Source: Muribaculaceae bacterium (GTDB lineage: Bacteria > Bacteroidota > Bacteroidia > Bacteroidales > Muribaculaceae). From it: a stretch of DNA of 64,000 nucleotides. The position numbers were made by a program, and so were the translations under genes. Positions within the stretch are counted from its first letter, which is position 1, and the number at the start of each line of letters is the position of its first letter. Shown piece by piece: positions 37,652 to 48,100 of this stretch. Under the pieces are notes generated by a model that saw nothing but the letters and a program-made list of their open reading frames with translations, did no database searches and was not told where the DNA came from. Location: positions 245,630 to 309,629 of the forward strand of contig JAFLTO010000001.1 of NCBI GenBank assembly GCA_022510425.1, given 5' to 3'.

Positions 37652-38491
37652 ATGAGGAATCTGCTGAATTTCTTTTTAAAGTATGGCACATGGTTCATCT
37701 TTGCTTTTTATGTCATTGTGAGCTGTGTCATACTTTTTACATATAATGCTTATCATTCCTCAATTTATTTTAGTTCAGCCAACGCAGTCTCATCTTCTGT
37801 TTACGGAGCCTCTTCAGAAATCACCGGTTATTTCAATCTTCGTGAGATAAACCGTGACTTGGAAGAAAACAACGCAAGACTCGAAAATGAAGTCTTGAAC
37901 CTTCGTCATCAGTTGGCGGAACTTAACACTTTGATCTCAGATTCCCTTGAATTCGATAACTCAAAAGTGAGATATGATTATGTGCCTGCGACTGTCATCA
38001 ACAACAATGTACGCCACCCTAAGAATTATTTCTCAATAAATAGAGGAAGTAACGATGGCATACGTGTAGGACAAGGTGTGGTTGATCACAATGGAGTAGT
38101 AGGAATAGTGAATGTTACGGGAAAGAACACGGCTCGTGTTATTTCACTTCTAAACGAGACTCAGCGTTTCTCTGTGAAAATTAAAAACACTGATTATATA
38201 GGTTCTTTAAGCTGGAAAGGCGGAGACCCTTCTGTTGCTTACATGGAAGAAGTGCCTCGTCATACCAAATATCAAGTCGGTGACACCGTGGTAACCAGCG
38301 GATACTCCCTATCTTTCCCGGCTAATATACCGGTAGGTGTCATAATGAACCGGATCAAAGGGGCCGACGACAATTTTTTCATCTTGAAAGTCAGATTGAC
38401 TCCCAATTTCAAGTCTCTTGGCACCGTGAGAGTAATAAAGGATAATTTCAAGGAAAGTTTAGATTCACTAAGCCAACATGATATCCCTTAA
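37652..38491 (+). CDS. mreC: Rod shape-determining protein MreC
   Basis: MreC is an inner-membrane protein with one N-terminal membrane segment (about 10-30), a short coiled coil (about 63-90, NRDLEENNARLENEVLNLRH) and two periplasmic beta-barrel domains that link MreB to PBP2 and RodA. At 279 residues it has normal Bacteroidales length. It follows mreB after 44 bases and precedes mreD by 16. Confidence 0.93.
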   Translation: MRNLLNFFLKYGTWFIFAFYVIVSCVILFTYNAYHSSIYFSSANAVSSSVYGASSEITGYFNLREINRDLEENNARLENEVLNLRHQLAELNTLISDSLEFDNSKVRYDYVPATVINNNVRHPKNYFSINRGSNDGIRVGQGVVDHNGVVGIVNVTGKNTARVISLLNETQRFSVKIKNTDYIGSLSWKGGDPSVAYMEEVPRHTKYQVGDTVVTSGYSLSFPANIPVGVIMNRIKGADDNFFILKVRLTPNFKSLGTVRVIKDNFKESLDSLSQHDIP

Positions 38492-38507
38492 GCAATAATC
38501 TCTGAAT

Positions 38508-39023
38508 ATGACAAACGCTGTAATACGATACTCACTTTTATTCATTATCTGCGTTTTATTACAGGTATTGATTTTTAATCGTATCGCTCTTTTCAATGTA
38601 GCGATGCCTGTTATTTTTATATATTTTATTATCAGGCTTCCCATAAATCTTAAATTATCATATGTCTTCACGCTCGCTTTCTTCTTGGGTTTGTGTGTCG
38701 ACATATTTTCTGATACCCCCGGAGTTAACGCGCTTGCATGCACCTTGATAGCTTCTATTCGAACTCCTATCTACTATGCCTATATGGCTAAGGATGATAT
38801 CACAAGCAGACTTACACCGGGCATTTCTACCATGGGGTTTATAGACTATAGCAAATATCTGCTCTCCTTTATTGTAATTTACTGTTTTCTGGTTTTTACT
38901 ATAGAATATTTCAGTTTTGCCGACGTTAAGGGTATAGTGATACTTTCGGCTGCCAGCAGTGCCATAACTTTTGTTATTTTACTTGCAGCCGATTCCCTAA
39001 TCCCAGTAAAAAGCATTGCATGA
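38508..39023 (+). CDS. mreD: Rod shape-determining membrane protein MreD
   Basis: A small polytopic membrane protein of 171 residues with about five hydrophobic segments, consistent with MreD. Sequence conservation in this family is low; the call rests on size, topology and position between mreC and mrdA. Its last codons overlap the mrdA start by 4 bases (ATGA), which suggests translational coupling. Confidence 0.88.
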   Translation: MTNAVIRYSLLFIICVLLQVLIFNRIALFNVAMPVIFIYFIIRLPINLKLSYVFTLAFFLGLCVDIFSDTPGVNALACTLIASIRTPIYYAYMAKDDITSRLTPGISTMGFIDYSKYLLSFIVIYCFLVFTIEYFSFADVKGIVILSAASSAITFVILLAADSLIPVKSIA

Positions 39024-40873
39024 GAAAAAATTATCAGCTTGCTAAACGACGTTTTGTTATCGGAGGATTTATAACTCTGGTGGTTATAATCTACCTTTGG
39101 CGCCTTTTTTCTCTTCAAGTGGCCGATGAAACTTACAAACAAAATGCCGAAAGCAATGCTTTCTTGAAAAAAACAATCTATCCGGCCCGGGGCCTTATTT
39201 ATGATCGTGAAGGCAGATTGCTGGTGTTTAACCAACCCGCATACGACATCATGCTTATCCCTAAAGATGTGCATGATATCGACACTGTAGCTTTCTGTGA
39301 TCTCTTGGGGATTACTCCCAATCAATACAAGGAATTATGGGCTGATATGAAGAATCCCCGTAAAAACCCGGGTTATTCTTCCTACACACCCCAGAAACTC
39401 CTGTCGCATATTTCTTTTGAAGATTACGGGAAACTCCAGGAGAAACTTTATATGTTTCCCGGCTTCTATATTCAGACTCGCACTGTCAGAAAATATAATT
39501 ATCCTTCCGGAGCAAATATCTTGGGTAATATCCGCGAGGTATCTGCTGAAGACGTGAAGCGTGATCAATACTACCGCAGAGGTGATTACACCGGCGACCT
39601 TGGAGTGGAAAAGAGTTATGAAGAAGCACTGCGTGGGAAAAAAGGGATGGAAATCCTTATGAGAGATGCTCTGGGTAGAATAAAAGGTAAATATGAAAAC
39701 GGAGCAAATGATGTGGCTCCGGAATCAGGCAACAATCTCACCCTTGCCATCGATATGGAGCTACAGGCCTATGGTGAGCAACTAATGCAAAACAAAATCG
39801 GAGCTATAGTGGCGATAGAACCATCCACCGGAGAAATATTGGCATTGGTGACTGCACCTAACTACGACCCTTCACTTTTGGTGGGTAAAGAGCGTGGAAA
39901 GAACTATGCAAACCTTGTGCTTGATCCGTTGAAACCATTGTACGACCGTTCCATCCAAGGGGCTTATCCTCCCGGATCAACATTCAAACCAACCCAGGGA
40001 TTGATTTTTCTTCAGGAAGGGGTGATTACGGAAGCCACTGCTTTCCCATGCTATCATGGTTATATCAATGGTATAAGGGTCGGTTGTCATGGCCACGGGT
40101 CGCCATTGCCACTGAAACCTGCTTTGCAAACATCCTGCAACGGGTATTTCTGCTGGGGATTCAAGAATATGATCGACAAAAAAGGCACTACGCCTTCCGA
40201 GCAGCTTGGCAAATGGAAAGATTATCTTGTTGATATGGGATATGGCTACCGTTTGGGCGTTGACCTTCCTCATGAAAGCCGTGGATTTATTCCTAATTCG
40301 GAATTCTATTCTAAATCTTTCAGAGGTCCGAAATGGTCGGCAAATTCCATCATTTCCGTTTCCATAGGCCAGGGAGAGGTGCTGGCAACACCTCTTCAGA
40401 TTGCCAATCTCTGTGCAACTATAGCCAACAGAGGCTATTTCTATACTCCGCATGTGGTGAAGGAAATTGCCGATTCCGCAATCGATGCGAAATATAAAGA
40501 GAAACGCGGACCTAATGTAGATAAAAAATATTATGAATCTATAGCCGAAGGTATGAGAATGGCTGTCACCGGCGGCACATGTCGTCTCGCCAATCTTCCC
40601 GGTATTGAGGTATGTGGCAAAACCGGAACGGCTCAGAATCCACACGGCAAAGACCATTCGGTATTTATGGGATTTGCGCCTTATCACGATCCCAAGATTG
40701 CTGTGGCTGTATATGTGGAGAATGCAGGCTTCGGAGCAACCTATGGAGTGCCCATCGGGAGCCTGATTATGGAAAAATATCTTAAGGGCGAGATTTCACC
40801 CGAACGACAATATATCGAAGAAAGAATGCTTGCATCTAATACTATTATAAACAGTGGTGTCAAGAAGCATTGA
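39020..40873 (+). CDS. mrdA: Penicillin-binding protein 2 (elongasome transpeptidase)
   Basis: This 617-residue class B PBP cross-links peptidoglycan during elongation, with an N-terminal membrane anchor (about 13-31). The transpeptidase motifs are STFK with S320, SCN at 372-374 and KTGT at 534-537. PARGLIYDREGRLL (55-68) is the conserved dimerisation-domain start. It overlaps mreD by 4 bases and rodA by 20 bases. Confidence 0.96.
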   Translation: MRKNYQLAKRRFVIGGFITLVVIIYLWRLFSLQVADETYKQNAESNAFLKKTIYPARGLIYDREGRLLVFNQPAYDIMLIPKDVHDIDTVAFCDLLGITPNQYKELWADMKNPRKNPGYSSYTPQKLLSHISFEDYGKLQEKLYMFPGFYIQTRTVRKYNYPSGANILGNIREVSAEDVKRDQYYRRGDYTGDLGVEKSYEEALRGKKGMEILMRDALGRIKGKYENGANDVAPESGNNLTLAIDMELQAYGEQLMQNKIGAIVAIEPSTGEILALVTAPNYDPSLLVGKERGKNYANLVLDPLKPLYDRSIQGAYPPGSTFKPTQGLIFLQEGVITEATAFPCYHGYINGIRVGCHGHGSPLPLKPALQTSCNGYFCWGFKNMIDKKGTTPSEQLGKWKDYLVDMGYGYRLGVDLPHESRGFIPNSEFYSKSFRGPKWSANSIISVSIGQGEVLATPLQIANLCATIANRGYFYTPHVVKEIADSAIDAKYKEKRGPNVDKKYYESIAEGMRMAVTGGTCRLANLPGIEVCGKTGTAQNPHGKDHSVFMGFAPYHDPKIAVAVYVENAGFGATYGVPIGSLIMEKYLKGEISPERQYIEERMLASNTIINSGVKKH

Positions 40874-42323
40874 TTCAGATTCTTCTGTGTTCCGAAACAT
40901 CGATTGGATCACAGTTATCATATATCTCCTGCTTGTGACGGCGGGAGCTATAAGCATTTACGCCGCAAGCTATGATTTCGACAATGCCAGTATTTTCGAT
41001 TTCTCTGAATTCTCAGGCAAACAACTTAGATGGATAGGCCTTTCTTTGATAATCGGTTTCGTGATACTTTTGACTGATTACAGGATATATGAGGCCTATG
41101 CTTATCCGATTTATGGAGTGGTGATTCTTGTGCTCATCGCCACGGTGTTCCTTTCGCCCAATATCAAAGGTTCCCATTCCTGGTTGGTGTTCGGTCCGGT
41201 GAGTCTGCAGCCTGCCGAATTCGGCAAATTCGCTACATCTTTGGCTTTGGCTAAACTCTTCGCTTCCTATAATTTCAATCTGAATGCCAAACCAAGCAAT
41301 TATTTCAGAGCTCTTATCCTTATCTTTCTGCCGGTATGTATCATTCTTTGTCAGAAAGAAACCGGAAGTGCTTTGGTCTACCTTTCTCTGGTTTTCGTGC
41401 TATATCGGGAAGGGATGAGCGGCTTCGTTTTGAGTGCTATGTTCCTGGCTGTGCTGTTTTTTGTTCTCGCCGTAAAATTCATGGACCCTTTTGTGATGGG
41501 TTTGAGTCTGGGTGAGTTTTCGGTCTTGACATTAATATGCGTGATTTATTGCTTATTGCTGATTTTCTATTGTCGTGATTTTATCATAGCCAGAAATGTC
41601 ACCATAGGCATGTTGGCAAGCGGTTTTATTGCCCTGATTCTGGAATTCTGTGGAGTGCATGTCAACGGTCTCATTTTTTTTCTTTCTGTTTTGGGTGCCT
41701 CTGTTTTATACACTGCTGTGGCAATGCTAAGGCATCACATCAGGAATTTCGTAATTTCTATCGGATTTGTTCTGGTGTCGGTCGGTTTTCTCTTTTCGGT
41801 TAACTATGTGTTCGACAAAATACTTCAGCCACATCAACAAACCCGTATACTTGTTCTGTTAGGTATCGAAGAAGATTTAAGAGGAGTAGGCTATAATGTA
41901 AATCAGTCAAAGATAGCCATCGGTTCCGGGGGGATTGAAGGCAAGGGATTTCTTAACGGCACTCAGACAAAGTTAAAATATGTTCCGGAACAACACACTG
42001 ACTTCATTTTCTGCACAATTGGAGAGGAACAAGGATTCATCGGATCCTCCCTTGTTTTAATAGCTTTTCTTGTCTTGATTCTGCGGTTGATTGTTATTGC
42101 AGAACGCCAGAAATCCACTTTCTCGAGAGTCTATTGCTACTGTGTGCTTTCCATATTAATTTTCCATGTCTGTATAAATGTCGGAATGGTAATCGGTCTT
42201 TGCCCGGTTATAGGCATACCCCTCCCCTTCTTCAGTTACGGTGGTTCTTCTCTTTGGGGTTTCACCATCTTGCTTTTCATTCTGTTACGTCTCGATGCAG
42301 CCAGAAAAGAGATACGCGATTAA
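40854..42323 (+). CDS. rodA: Rod-shape peptidoglycan glycosyltransferase RodA (SEDS family)
   Basis: RodA is the SEDS polymerase that partners PBP2. This 489-residue protein has about 10 membrane segments. Family blocks visible include LQPAEFGKFATSLALAK, QKETGSALVYLSLVFVLYREGM, and near the end PVIGIPLPFFSYGGSSLWG. The start is one of two tandem GTG codons at 40854/40857, inside the mrdA end, so it is translationally coupled. It is longer than E. coli RodA (370) by an extra middle region, as is usual in Bacteroidales. Confidence 0.94.
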   Translation: MVSRSIDSDSSVFRNIDWITVIIYLLLVTAGAISIYAASYDFDNASIFDFSEFSGKQLRWIGLSLIIGFVILLTDYRIYEAYAYPIYGVVILVLIATVFLSPNIKGSHSWLVFGPVSLQPAEFGKFATSLALAKLFASYNFNLNAKPSNYFRALILIFLPVCIILCQKETGSALVYLSLVFVLYREGMSGFVLSAMFLAVLFFVLAVKFMDPFVMGLSLGEFSVLTLICVIYCLLLIFYCRDFIIARNVTIGMLASGFIALILEFCGVHVNGLIFFLSVLGASVLYTAVAMLRHHIRNFVISIGFVLVSVGFLFSVNYVFDKILQPHQQTRILVLLGIEEDLRGVGYNVNQSKIAIGSGGIEGKGFLNGTQTKLKYVPEQHTDFIFCTIGEEQGFIGSSLVLIAFLVLILRLIVIAERQKSTFSRVYCYCVLSILIFHVCINVGMVIGLCPVIGIPLPFFSYGGSSLWGFTILLFILLRLDAARKEIRD

Positions 42324-42343
42324 AAAAATAGCGTCTGTCAAGA

Positions 42344-42351
42344 TAAATTTG
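42344..42351 (+). promoter_or_regulatory. Possible -7 box (TAAATTTG) before the small helical protein gene
   Basis: A TAnnTTTG match without a convincing upstream TTTG. If used, it would give a leader of about 140 bases that contains the G-rich tract and the hairpin described separately. Confidence 0.3.
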
Positions 42352-42373
42352 CCTCTAATTTGTTATAATAGTA

Positions 42374-42397
42374 GGGATGGGGGATTGGGTATTAGGG
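42374..42397 (+). repeat. G-rich tract with quadruplex-forming pattern
   Basis: The plus strand has four runs of three or more G separated by 2, 3 and 5 bases (GGG-AT-GGGGG-ATT-GGG-TATTA-GGG), which meets the common G3+N1-7 quadruplex rule. Related GGGAT/CCCTTATCC words recur near 48780-48920, 52460-52490 and 52780-52806. Confidence 0.6.
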
Positions 42398-42427
42398 ATT
42401 AGGTGTGGAACGCCTGCATATGATTAG

Positions 42428-42449
42428 CCCACGGGTCTTGAGCCGTGGG
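42428..42449. repeat. 7-bp hairpin CCCACGG/CCGTGGG, 8-base loop
   Basis: Perfect arms at 42428-42434 and 42443-42449 around GTCTTGAG. It lies in the gap between rodA and the next gene, 30 bases after the G-rich tract. No T-tract follows, so it is not a typical terminator. Confidence 0.6.
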
Positions 42450-42497
42450 GATGAGGATGACTATTAAAAAAATAACAACTATAAATAAAATAAAATT

Positions 42498-42857
42498 ATG
42501 AACAAGAGAGATTTCAAAAAATATGTGGAAAGCGTAGGTGATTCCGCATTGGCTCAAATGGTAGATGTTACCGAAAGTGTTGATAATGTTGACAAGGCTA
42601 AAGTGGCTGATGCTATTGAAAAAGTGATTTCTGCGGTAGCTGCTGCAAAGACTAATGCCGACGTCACTTTCGATAAAGGTGTGAAAGCATTCGATAACAT
42701 TGTGGCATATTCTAAAGCTAAGAAAGCCTTTTTCAAACAGCTTTTCACCAAAATTAACGAAGACTTCTATAAGGAACTTGATGCAGCTGTGAAAGAATTC
42801 AATTCTGCAGTGCCTGAAGAAGTCAAGGCTGAAAACAAGGCTGCTGCCGCTAAATAA
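42498..42857 (+). CDS. Small helical protein of unknown function
   Basis: A 119-residue, lysine- and alanine-rich protein without signal peptide or membrane segment. It reads as a string of amphipathic helices (VDKAKVADAIEKVISAVAAA, then DAAVKEFNSAVPEEVKAENK) and ends in an alanine/lysine tail. I do not recognise a family. It is preceded by a 174-base gap and followed after 20 bases by the acyltransferase gene. Codon usage looks like its neighbours and the frame is clean, so it is probably a real, well-expressed gene. Confidence 0.7.
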   Translation: MNKRDFKKYVESVGDSALAQMVDVTESVDNVDKAKVADAIEKVISAVAAAKTNADVTFDKGVKAFDNIVAYSKAKKAFFKQLFTKINEDFYKELDAAVKEFNSAVPEEVKAENKAAAAK

Positions 42858-42877
42858 GTCTTCTTAAACACTATTTC

Positions 42878-43420
42878 ATGAATCTCTGGGGACTCATACT
42901 TAAATGCGCGGGATGGTCGGTTGACATAACTGTGCCTTATCGTGAGAAAACAGTGATTTGTGTAGCCCCTCACACTTCCAACTGGGACTTTATAATGGGC
43001 CTTCTGGCCTATAGATCTTTAGGGAGGAAAGCCAATTTTCTCATGAAGAAATTCTGGTTTTTCTTCCCTTTAAAATATCTTATGAAAGCCTTGGGAGGTA
43101 TTCCTGTGAATACTGAATCTTCACAATCATTGACCTCCGTTATCATCGATGATTTCAAAAAGGCTAAATATTTGAATCTTGCCGTCACTCCCGAAGGCTC
43201 AAGAAGTGCTGTCGATAAATGGAGAACCGGGTTTCTAACCATTGCTTATAATGCTCAGGTGCCTATACAATTGGGGGTGATAGACTTTAAAAATAAGAAG
43301 GTTCTCATTAAAAAAGAATTTATTCCGTCGGGCAACAATGCCGTCGACTTGTCTGAAATAAGAAAATATTACTCCGATTTTAAAGAAGCTGCTTTATATC
43401 CCGATAAATTTATAGCCTGA
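42878..43420 (+). CDS. PlsC-type 1-acyl-glycerol-3-phosphate acyltransferase
   Basis: A 180-residue membrane-associated acyltransferase. The HX4D catalytic motif is HTSNWD (H32, D37), and TPEGSRS near 105-111 is the acceptor-phosphate block. It belongs to the small, divergent acyltransferase group common in Bacteroidetes, so its acceptor may be lysophosphatidate or another lipid. It is followed after 4 bases by the nitrilase-family gene. Confidence 0.8.
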   Translation: MNLWGLILKCAGWSVDITVPYREKTVICVAPHTSNWDFIMGLLAYRSLGRKANFLMKKFWFFFPLKYLMKALGGIPVNTESSQSLTSVIIDDFKKAKYLNLAVTPEGSRSAVDKWRTGFLTIAYNAQVPIQLGVIDFKNKKVLIKKEFIPSGNNAVDLSEIRKYYSDFKEAALYPDKFIA

Positions 43421-43424
43421 CAAA

Positions 43425-44222
43425 ATGCTCGAAAACAAATTGAAACTCTGTCTCGTGCCCATGGAAATCCTTTGGGGGGACAAAGATAAGAATCTCAAGA
43501 CTCTTGAGGATTTATTTGAGAAAATACATCCCGAAACTGATTTGGTGGTTCTTCCGGAAACTTTTTCAACCGGATTCCCATCTTCCGACATGCAGAAAAA
43601 AATTAAAGATTTTGCAGAGACTAACGATGGCCCCACTCTTTCTCTTCTGAGAAAACTGAGCAAGGAGCATCATCTGGCTATAGCGGGTAGTCTTATTGCT
43701 TCAGAAGGAGATGCTTTAGTCAATAGATCTTTCTTTATAGAATCTTCCGGCGATGAATATTTCTCGGCAAAAAAGCATCTTTTCTCTCCCGGAGGTGAGG
43801 ACAAGATTTTTCAACCGGGCAGTAAACGGCTTTCTGTGAGATATAGGGGGTGGAATATATCCATGGTGGTATGCTACGACCTCAGGTTCCCTGTATGGTG
43901 CAGAAACCGTAACAATGAATATGATCTTTTGATTGCAATCTCCAACTGGCCTGTCTCCAGGATCGACACTTGGGACACTCTGCTCAAAGCCCGGGCCTTG
44001 GAGAATTCAGCATATGTATGTGGCGTGAATTGCCGGGGAATCGATGATCTCGGCGGCGATTACAACGGCAGCTCTCATGTCTTCAATTATAAAGGAAAAG
44101 ATCTTGCGGTGAATGTAAGTGACGACGGACTCCTTTATGCCGGACTTTCCTTACAAAGGTTGCAACATTTCAGAGACAAATTCCCTTCCTGGAAGGATGC
44201 TGACGATTTTCAATTGCTCTGA
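43425..44222 (+). CDS. Nitrilase-superfamily amidase (omega-amidase-like)
   Basis: This 265-residue cytoplasmic C-N hydrolase has the catalytic triad E45 (LPETFSTGF), K117 (SAKKHLF) and C150 (VVCYDLRFP). The EYFSAKKHLFSPGGED region matches YafV/Nit2-type omega-amidases that hydrolyse alpha-ketoglutaramate or ketosuccinamate. Its stop codon shares one base with the rlmH start. A role in metabolite repair or nitrogen salvage follows from the family; the substrate is not proven. Confidence 0.85.
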   Translation: MLENKLKLCLVPMEILWGDKDKNLKTLEDLFEKIHPETDLVVLPETFSTGFPSSDMQKKIKDFAETNDGPTLSLLRKLSKEHHLAIAGSLIASEGDALVNRSFFIESSGDEYFSAKKHLFSPGGEDKIFQPGSKRLSVRYRGWNISMVVCYDLRFPVWCRNRNNEYDLLIAISNWPVSRIDTWDTLLKARALENSAYVCGVNCRGIDDLGGDYNGSSHVFNYKGKDLAVNVSDDGLLYAGLSLQRLQHFRDKFPSWKDADDFQLL

Positions 44223-44695
44223 TGGAAGTTTGTGTCTTAAGTGTCGGTAAGATTTCTTCCAAATGGATTCAGGAGGGAATCGATTTATTTGAATCGCGGA
44301 TATCCCGATATGTGAAATTCTCTTCAGTCATTATTCCTGACGTAAAAAATTCCAAATCAATGCCGTTGGAAAACCTCAAGGAGGAAGAGGGCAAACTTAT
44401 AGTAGCAAATCTCACATCTTCTGATTTTGTGGTTCTAATGGATGAAAAAGGAAAGGAACACACTTCAAGAGGTTTTGCCGAATGGGTTCAGAAGCAGATG
44501 AACACGGGAAGAAAAAGATTGGTGTTGGTTATTGGAGGCCCATACGGATTTTCTCAGGAGGTCTACTCGAGAGCCGATTCAATGATTGCTCTTTCCAAAA
44601 TGACATTCACCCATGAAATGGCTAAGCTTCTCTTATCTGAACAAATTTATAGGGCTATGACAATCTTGAAAGGAGAGCCTTACCACCATGATTAG
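44222..44695 (+). CDS. rlmH: 23S rRNA pseudouridine-1915 N3-methyltransferase
   Basis: RlmH methylates pseudouridine 1915 in helix 69 of 23S rRNA. The 157-residue length is normal for this SPOUT enzyme. The SAM-binding knot is LVLVIGGPYGFSQEV (about 100-114), and the C-terminal block MTFTHEMAKLLLSEQIYRA with the terminal YHHD is diagnostic. It is translationally coupled to the gene before it. Confidence 0.96.
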   Translation: MEVCVLSVGKISSKWIQEGIDLFESRISRYVKFSSVIIPDVKNSKSMPLENLKEEEGKLIVANLTSSDFVVLMDEKGKEHTSRGFAEWVQKQMNTGRKRLVLVIGGPYGFSQEVYSRADSMIALSKMTFTHEMAKLLLSEQIYRAMTILKGEPYHHD

Positions 44696-44701
44696 TATAC
44701 C

Positions 44702-45133
44702 ATGCAAAAGACAATAGCTGATATCAAAAAAAATTTTTTCAGTTTGAGAAACGGAATCATTGCTGATTCTTTGAGGAAGTTATATCCAACCGGAAAGATT
44801 ATTTATGGATTGAATGTACCGCAGTTCATGCAACTGGCAAAAAAATACCCAAAGGATGTCACGCTTGGATTGAATCTTTGGGATGATAAAGGCTGCAGGG
44901 AATCAAGATTGTTTTCCCTTTATCTCATCCCTCCCTCAGAATTGGAGAAAGGAAATGCCAAATCTATGCTACTTGATGTGGATAGCACTGAGGAAGCCGA
45001 ATTCCTGCCTTTCCGACTTCTTCGCCATCTTCCATATGCTCGGGAGTTGTATGAAGAATTGGAAGCTGAACAAATTACTGACCCCTTGCCCTCCTATTGC
45101 TTAGGAATGTTCAAAAAGAATTTAGGTCTATAG
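44702..45133 (+). CDS. Short AlkD-like (DNA alkylation repair family) protein
   Basis: A 143-residue protein resembling the helical-repeat fold of the DNA alkylation repair family: YGLNVPQFMQLAKKYPKDVT (about 39-58) and LWDDKGCRESRLFSLYLIPP (about 59-78) match that group in Bacteroidetes. AlkD itself is about 230 residues, so this is a short version. It lies 6 bases after rlmH and ends 20 bases before the convergent metH. DNA-glycosylase activity cannot be claimed without the catalytic residues. Confidence 0.55.
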   Translation: MQKTIADIKKNFFSLRNGIIADSLRKLYPTGKIIYGLNVPQFMQLAKKYPKDVTLGLNLWDDKGCRESRLFSLYLIPPSELEKGNAKSMLLDVDSTEEAEFLPFRLLRHLPYARELYEELEAEQITDPLPSYCLGMFKKNLGL

Positions 45134-45140
45134 AGTTAGC

Positions 45141-45155
45141 GGCCTTCGGCTTTTT
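45141..45155 (+). terminator. Weak intrinsic terminator after the AlkD-like gene
   Basis: GGCC-TTC-GGCT followed by five T (45151-45155) forms a 4-bp stem with one G-U pair. It occupies the 20-base gap between convergent genes and touches the metH stop codon. The short stem makes it uncertain. Confidence 0.35.
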
Positions 45156-48100
45156 ATTGCCTTAACAATCCTTTTACTCGTTCTGTTTCCAGTCCCCTTC
45201 TTCGGGCATAATCTCCAAGTTGATCCTCCCCAATTTTTCCCACCATAAAATACTTAGCCCCTGCTTTCGAGAAATATAGGCCGCTGATTGATGCCGGAGG
45301 ATACATCGCACCGTTTTCTGTTAAACTTATACCTATCTCTTCGTATGGCAAAAAATCCTGAGTCTGAAGTATTAAAGTCTGGTCAGGCAACATCGGATAT
45401 CCCCATGCCGGACGAAGTGAAACACACCAATAATTTTTGGAAACATATTCCTGCAGCCATTCTGCAGAGGCTTCCACAATCCTGTCAGCTAAGGTCTGAA
45501 GTATGAGTGACTTGTAATTGTCACCCTGTTCTTCATAATTTTGTGCTAATTTTACAATCTGACGACCGGCTGTAACGGCAAAAAGACCTATATAACTTTC
45601 AGAGTTACCTGCCAAATCTGAACAGGATAAGAAATCACTGCCATCTCTTTGTTGCCTCAACATCGGAAAAATCTTTCCGCCTATTGTCAGGTTCTTTTCG
45701 TCCCCTTCAGCTTTTTCAAATCTTATCGCAGCTTTGCCATCAAAGCTATGGGAAGATAAGAGAACACTGAGGAATTCATCGGCTATATTATGTAATTCCA
45801 CGGCTTCAATAGCCTTAGCCTTGTCCTCATCTCCCAGGCTTTCTATTAGTTTCTTTCGATCTTTTTCATCTGAACAATTCAAGACTTCCTCAATAAATTT
45901 TCCTGGGATCTTCCATGCAGAGAAGAACATTTTCCAATTGATTAAGTGCACCATTTCTTCCAAGGGAATGTCTATAATCAAGGAAGTGCCGATTTCGCAT
46001 TTTGGCTTTTCAACCTCAAAATCGTTCCTTTTCTCCTTTCTTACTATGTCAAGTACTTTATCGTATGGTAGGATATCTTCCTTAGTAACTGATTGACTTC
46101 GCAACTCTTCATATTTTGACTTTACCTCTCTTAAATATTCATCCTTAAAGGAAGGATTCAAAAGATTGCTCGCTGCAATCGGGTTTTGGGAGGCATCACC
46201 CATATGCAAGACAAGCCCTCCATATTCGGGATCTATTTTCAAGACTGTATGTAGAAGTGAGGTGGCAGCTCCTCCCACCATGATGGGGACATCTATCCCG
46301 GCTTGCTTCAACAATCGGGCGGTCTCTGACATTTCTCCTAAGGAGGGTGTTATCAAACCTGAAAGACAGATGATGTCCGGTTTCTCCTTAATGGCAACCT
46401 CAACTATCTTTTCGCCCGGCACCATGATTCCAAGATCTATAATCTCATAATTGTTGCACGCTAACACTGTGGAAACTATATTTTTACCGATGTCATGAAC
46501 GTCACCTTTAACAGTGGCTATAAGTATCTTGCCGGCCTTCTTTCCTGTTGCTTCTTTGCGTGAATTTTCAATATGGGGCGTCAATATTTCCACGGCTCTC
46601 TTCATCGAACGGGCTGTCTTCACCACCTGAGGCAGAAACATCTTTCCTTCACCAAACATATCCCCCACTCTTTTCATCCCTTCAAGAAGGGGTCCCTCAA
46701 TTATTTTCACCGGATCCTTCATCTCATCAAGTGCCGTTGCGACATGTGATTCCAGATTCAGTAACTCTCCTTTTATCAGGTCTTCTATCAATACCTCTCT
46801 GATGGATATATCACCGGCTTCGACTGCAGGCTTGGCTGTAGCCGTTTTTTTCACGGCTGTCTCCTCATTGGCAAATTCGATAAGTTTCTCTAATGCATCC
46901 TCGTTTCTGTCGAAGATCAAATCCTCAATCACTCTCCTGATGTCTTCAGGGATTGATTCATACGGAACATTTTGGGCAGGATTTATTATGGCCATGTCCA
47001 GTCCTGCTTTTCTTGCATGATGAAGGAATATCACATGCATATATTCCCTTAATTTATTTTTCCCCCTGAATGCAAATGACAGATTGCTTACACCACCAGA
47101 AGTGCGTGTGCCCGGCAAATTCTCTTTTATCCATTTCACCGTGTCGATGAAATCTATGGCATAGCGGGCATGCTCTTTCATACCGGTGCCAATCGTCATT
47201 ATATTCACATCGAAGATGATATCCTCAGGCGCAAACCCACATTTTTCTGTAAGAAGATGATAGGAGCGTTGGCAAATTTCCACTTTCCTTTCATAAGTAT
47301 CTGCCTGGCCTCTTTCATCAAAAGCCATTACTACCAAAGCAAATCCAAGTTCCTTTACTCTTCTTGCCCTTTCTATAAATATCTCTTCCCCCTCTTTCAA
47401 CGATAATGAGTTTACAATGCCCTTTCCCTGGATATTCTTGAGAGCCGACTCTATAACATTCCATTTTGATGAATCAATCATGAAGGGCACTTTCGCTACA
47501 TCCGGTTCTGCAAGTATATATCTGATGAACTTCACCATCTCTTCTTCGGCATCAAGCATGGCATCGTCCATATTGATGTCGATCACTTGGGCTCCTTTTT
47601 TTATCTGTGCTTTCGCTATTTCTGCTGCCTCTTCCAGTTGACCCTCTTTAATCAGTCGCAGGAATTTTGCCGAACCTGCCACGTTGCACCTCTCGCCTAT
47701 GGTTAGGAATCCCTCTTTCACTGTCAGCATGTCGAGTCCTGACAACCTTAGTGCCTTTTCCTCTGCTTTTGGCTTGCCCGGCGGAAAATCTTTTGCCAAC
47801 TCTGACAATTCTTTTATAAACTCGGGTGTAGTTCCGCAACAACCACCCACAATATTTATGTATCCTTCATTCAACAAAGACGAGATACTTTCCCTGAATT
47901 CCTCCGGCGACACGTCATAAGAGCCGGTTTCATCCGGTAGCCCCGCATTGGGATGACAGGAAGTGAAATGATGGTTGACTGAGTGGATCTTCTTGACATA
48001 TTCTTTCATTCTGTCAGGCCCGAAACCGCAATTCAATCCTATCACAGCCACATTGTCATAATGACTCACTGAGGTTACAAATGCCTCCAAGGTCTGCCCC

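Noticed and set aside
44702..45133. AlkD-like gene as a truncated pseudogene
   Set aside because: It is shorter than AlkD, but the frame is intact, ends cleanly and has close spacing to rlmH, so a short family member is more likely than decay.
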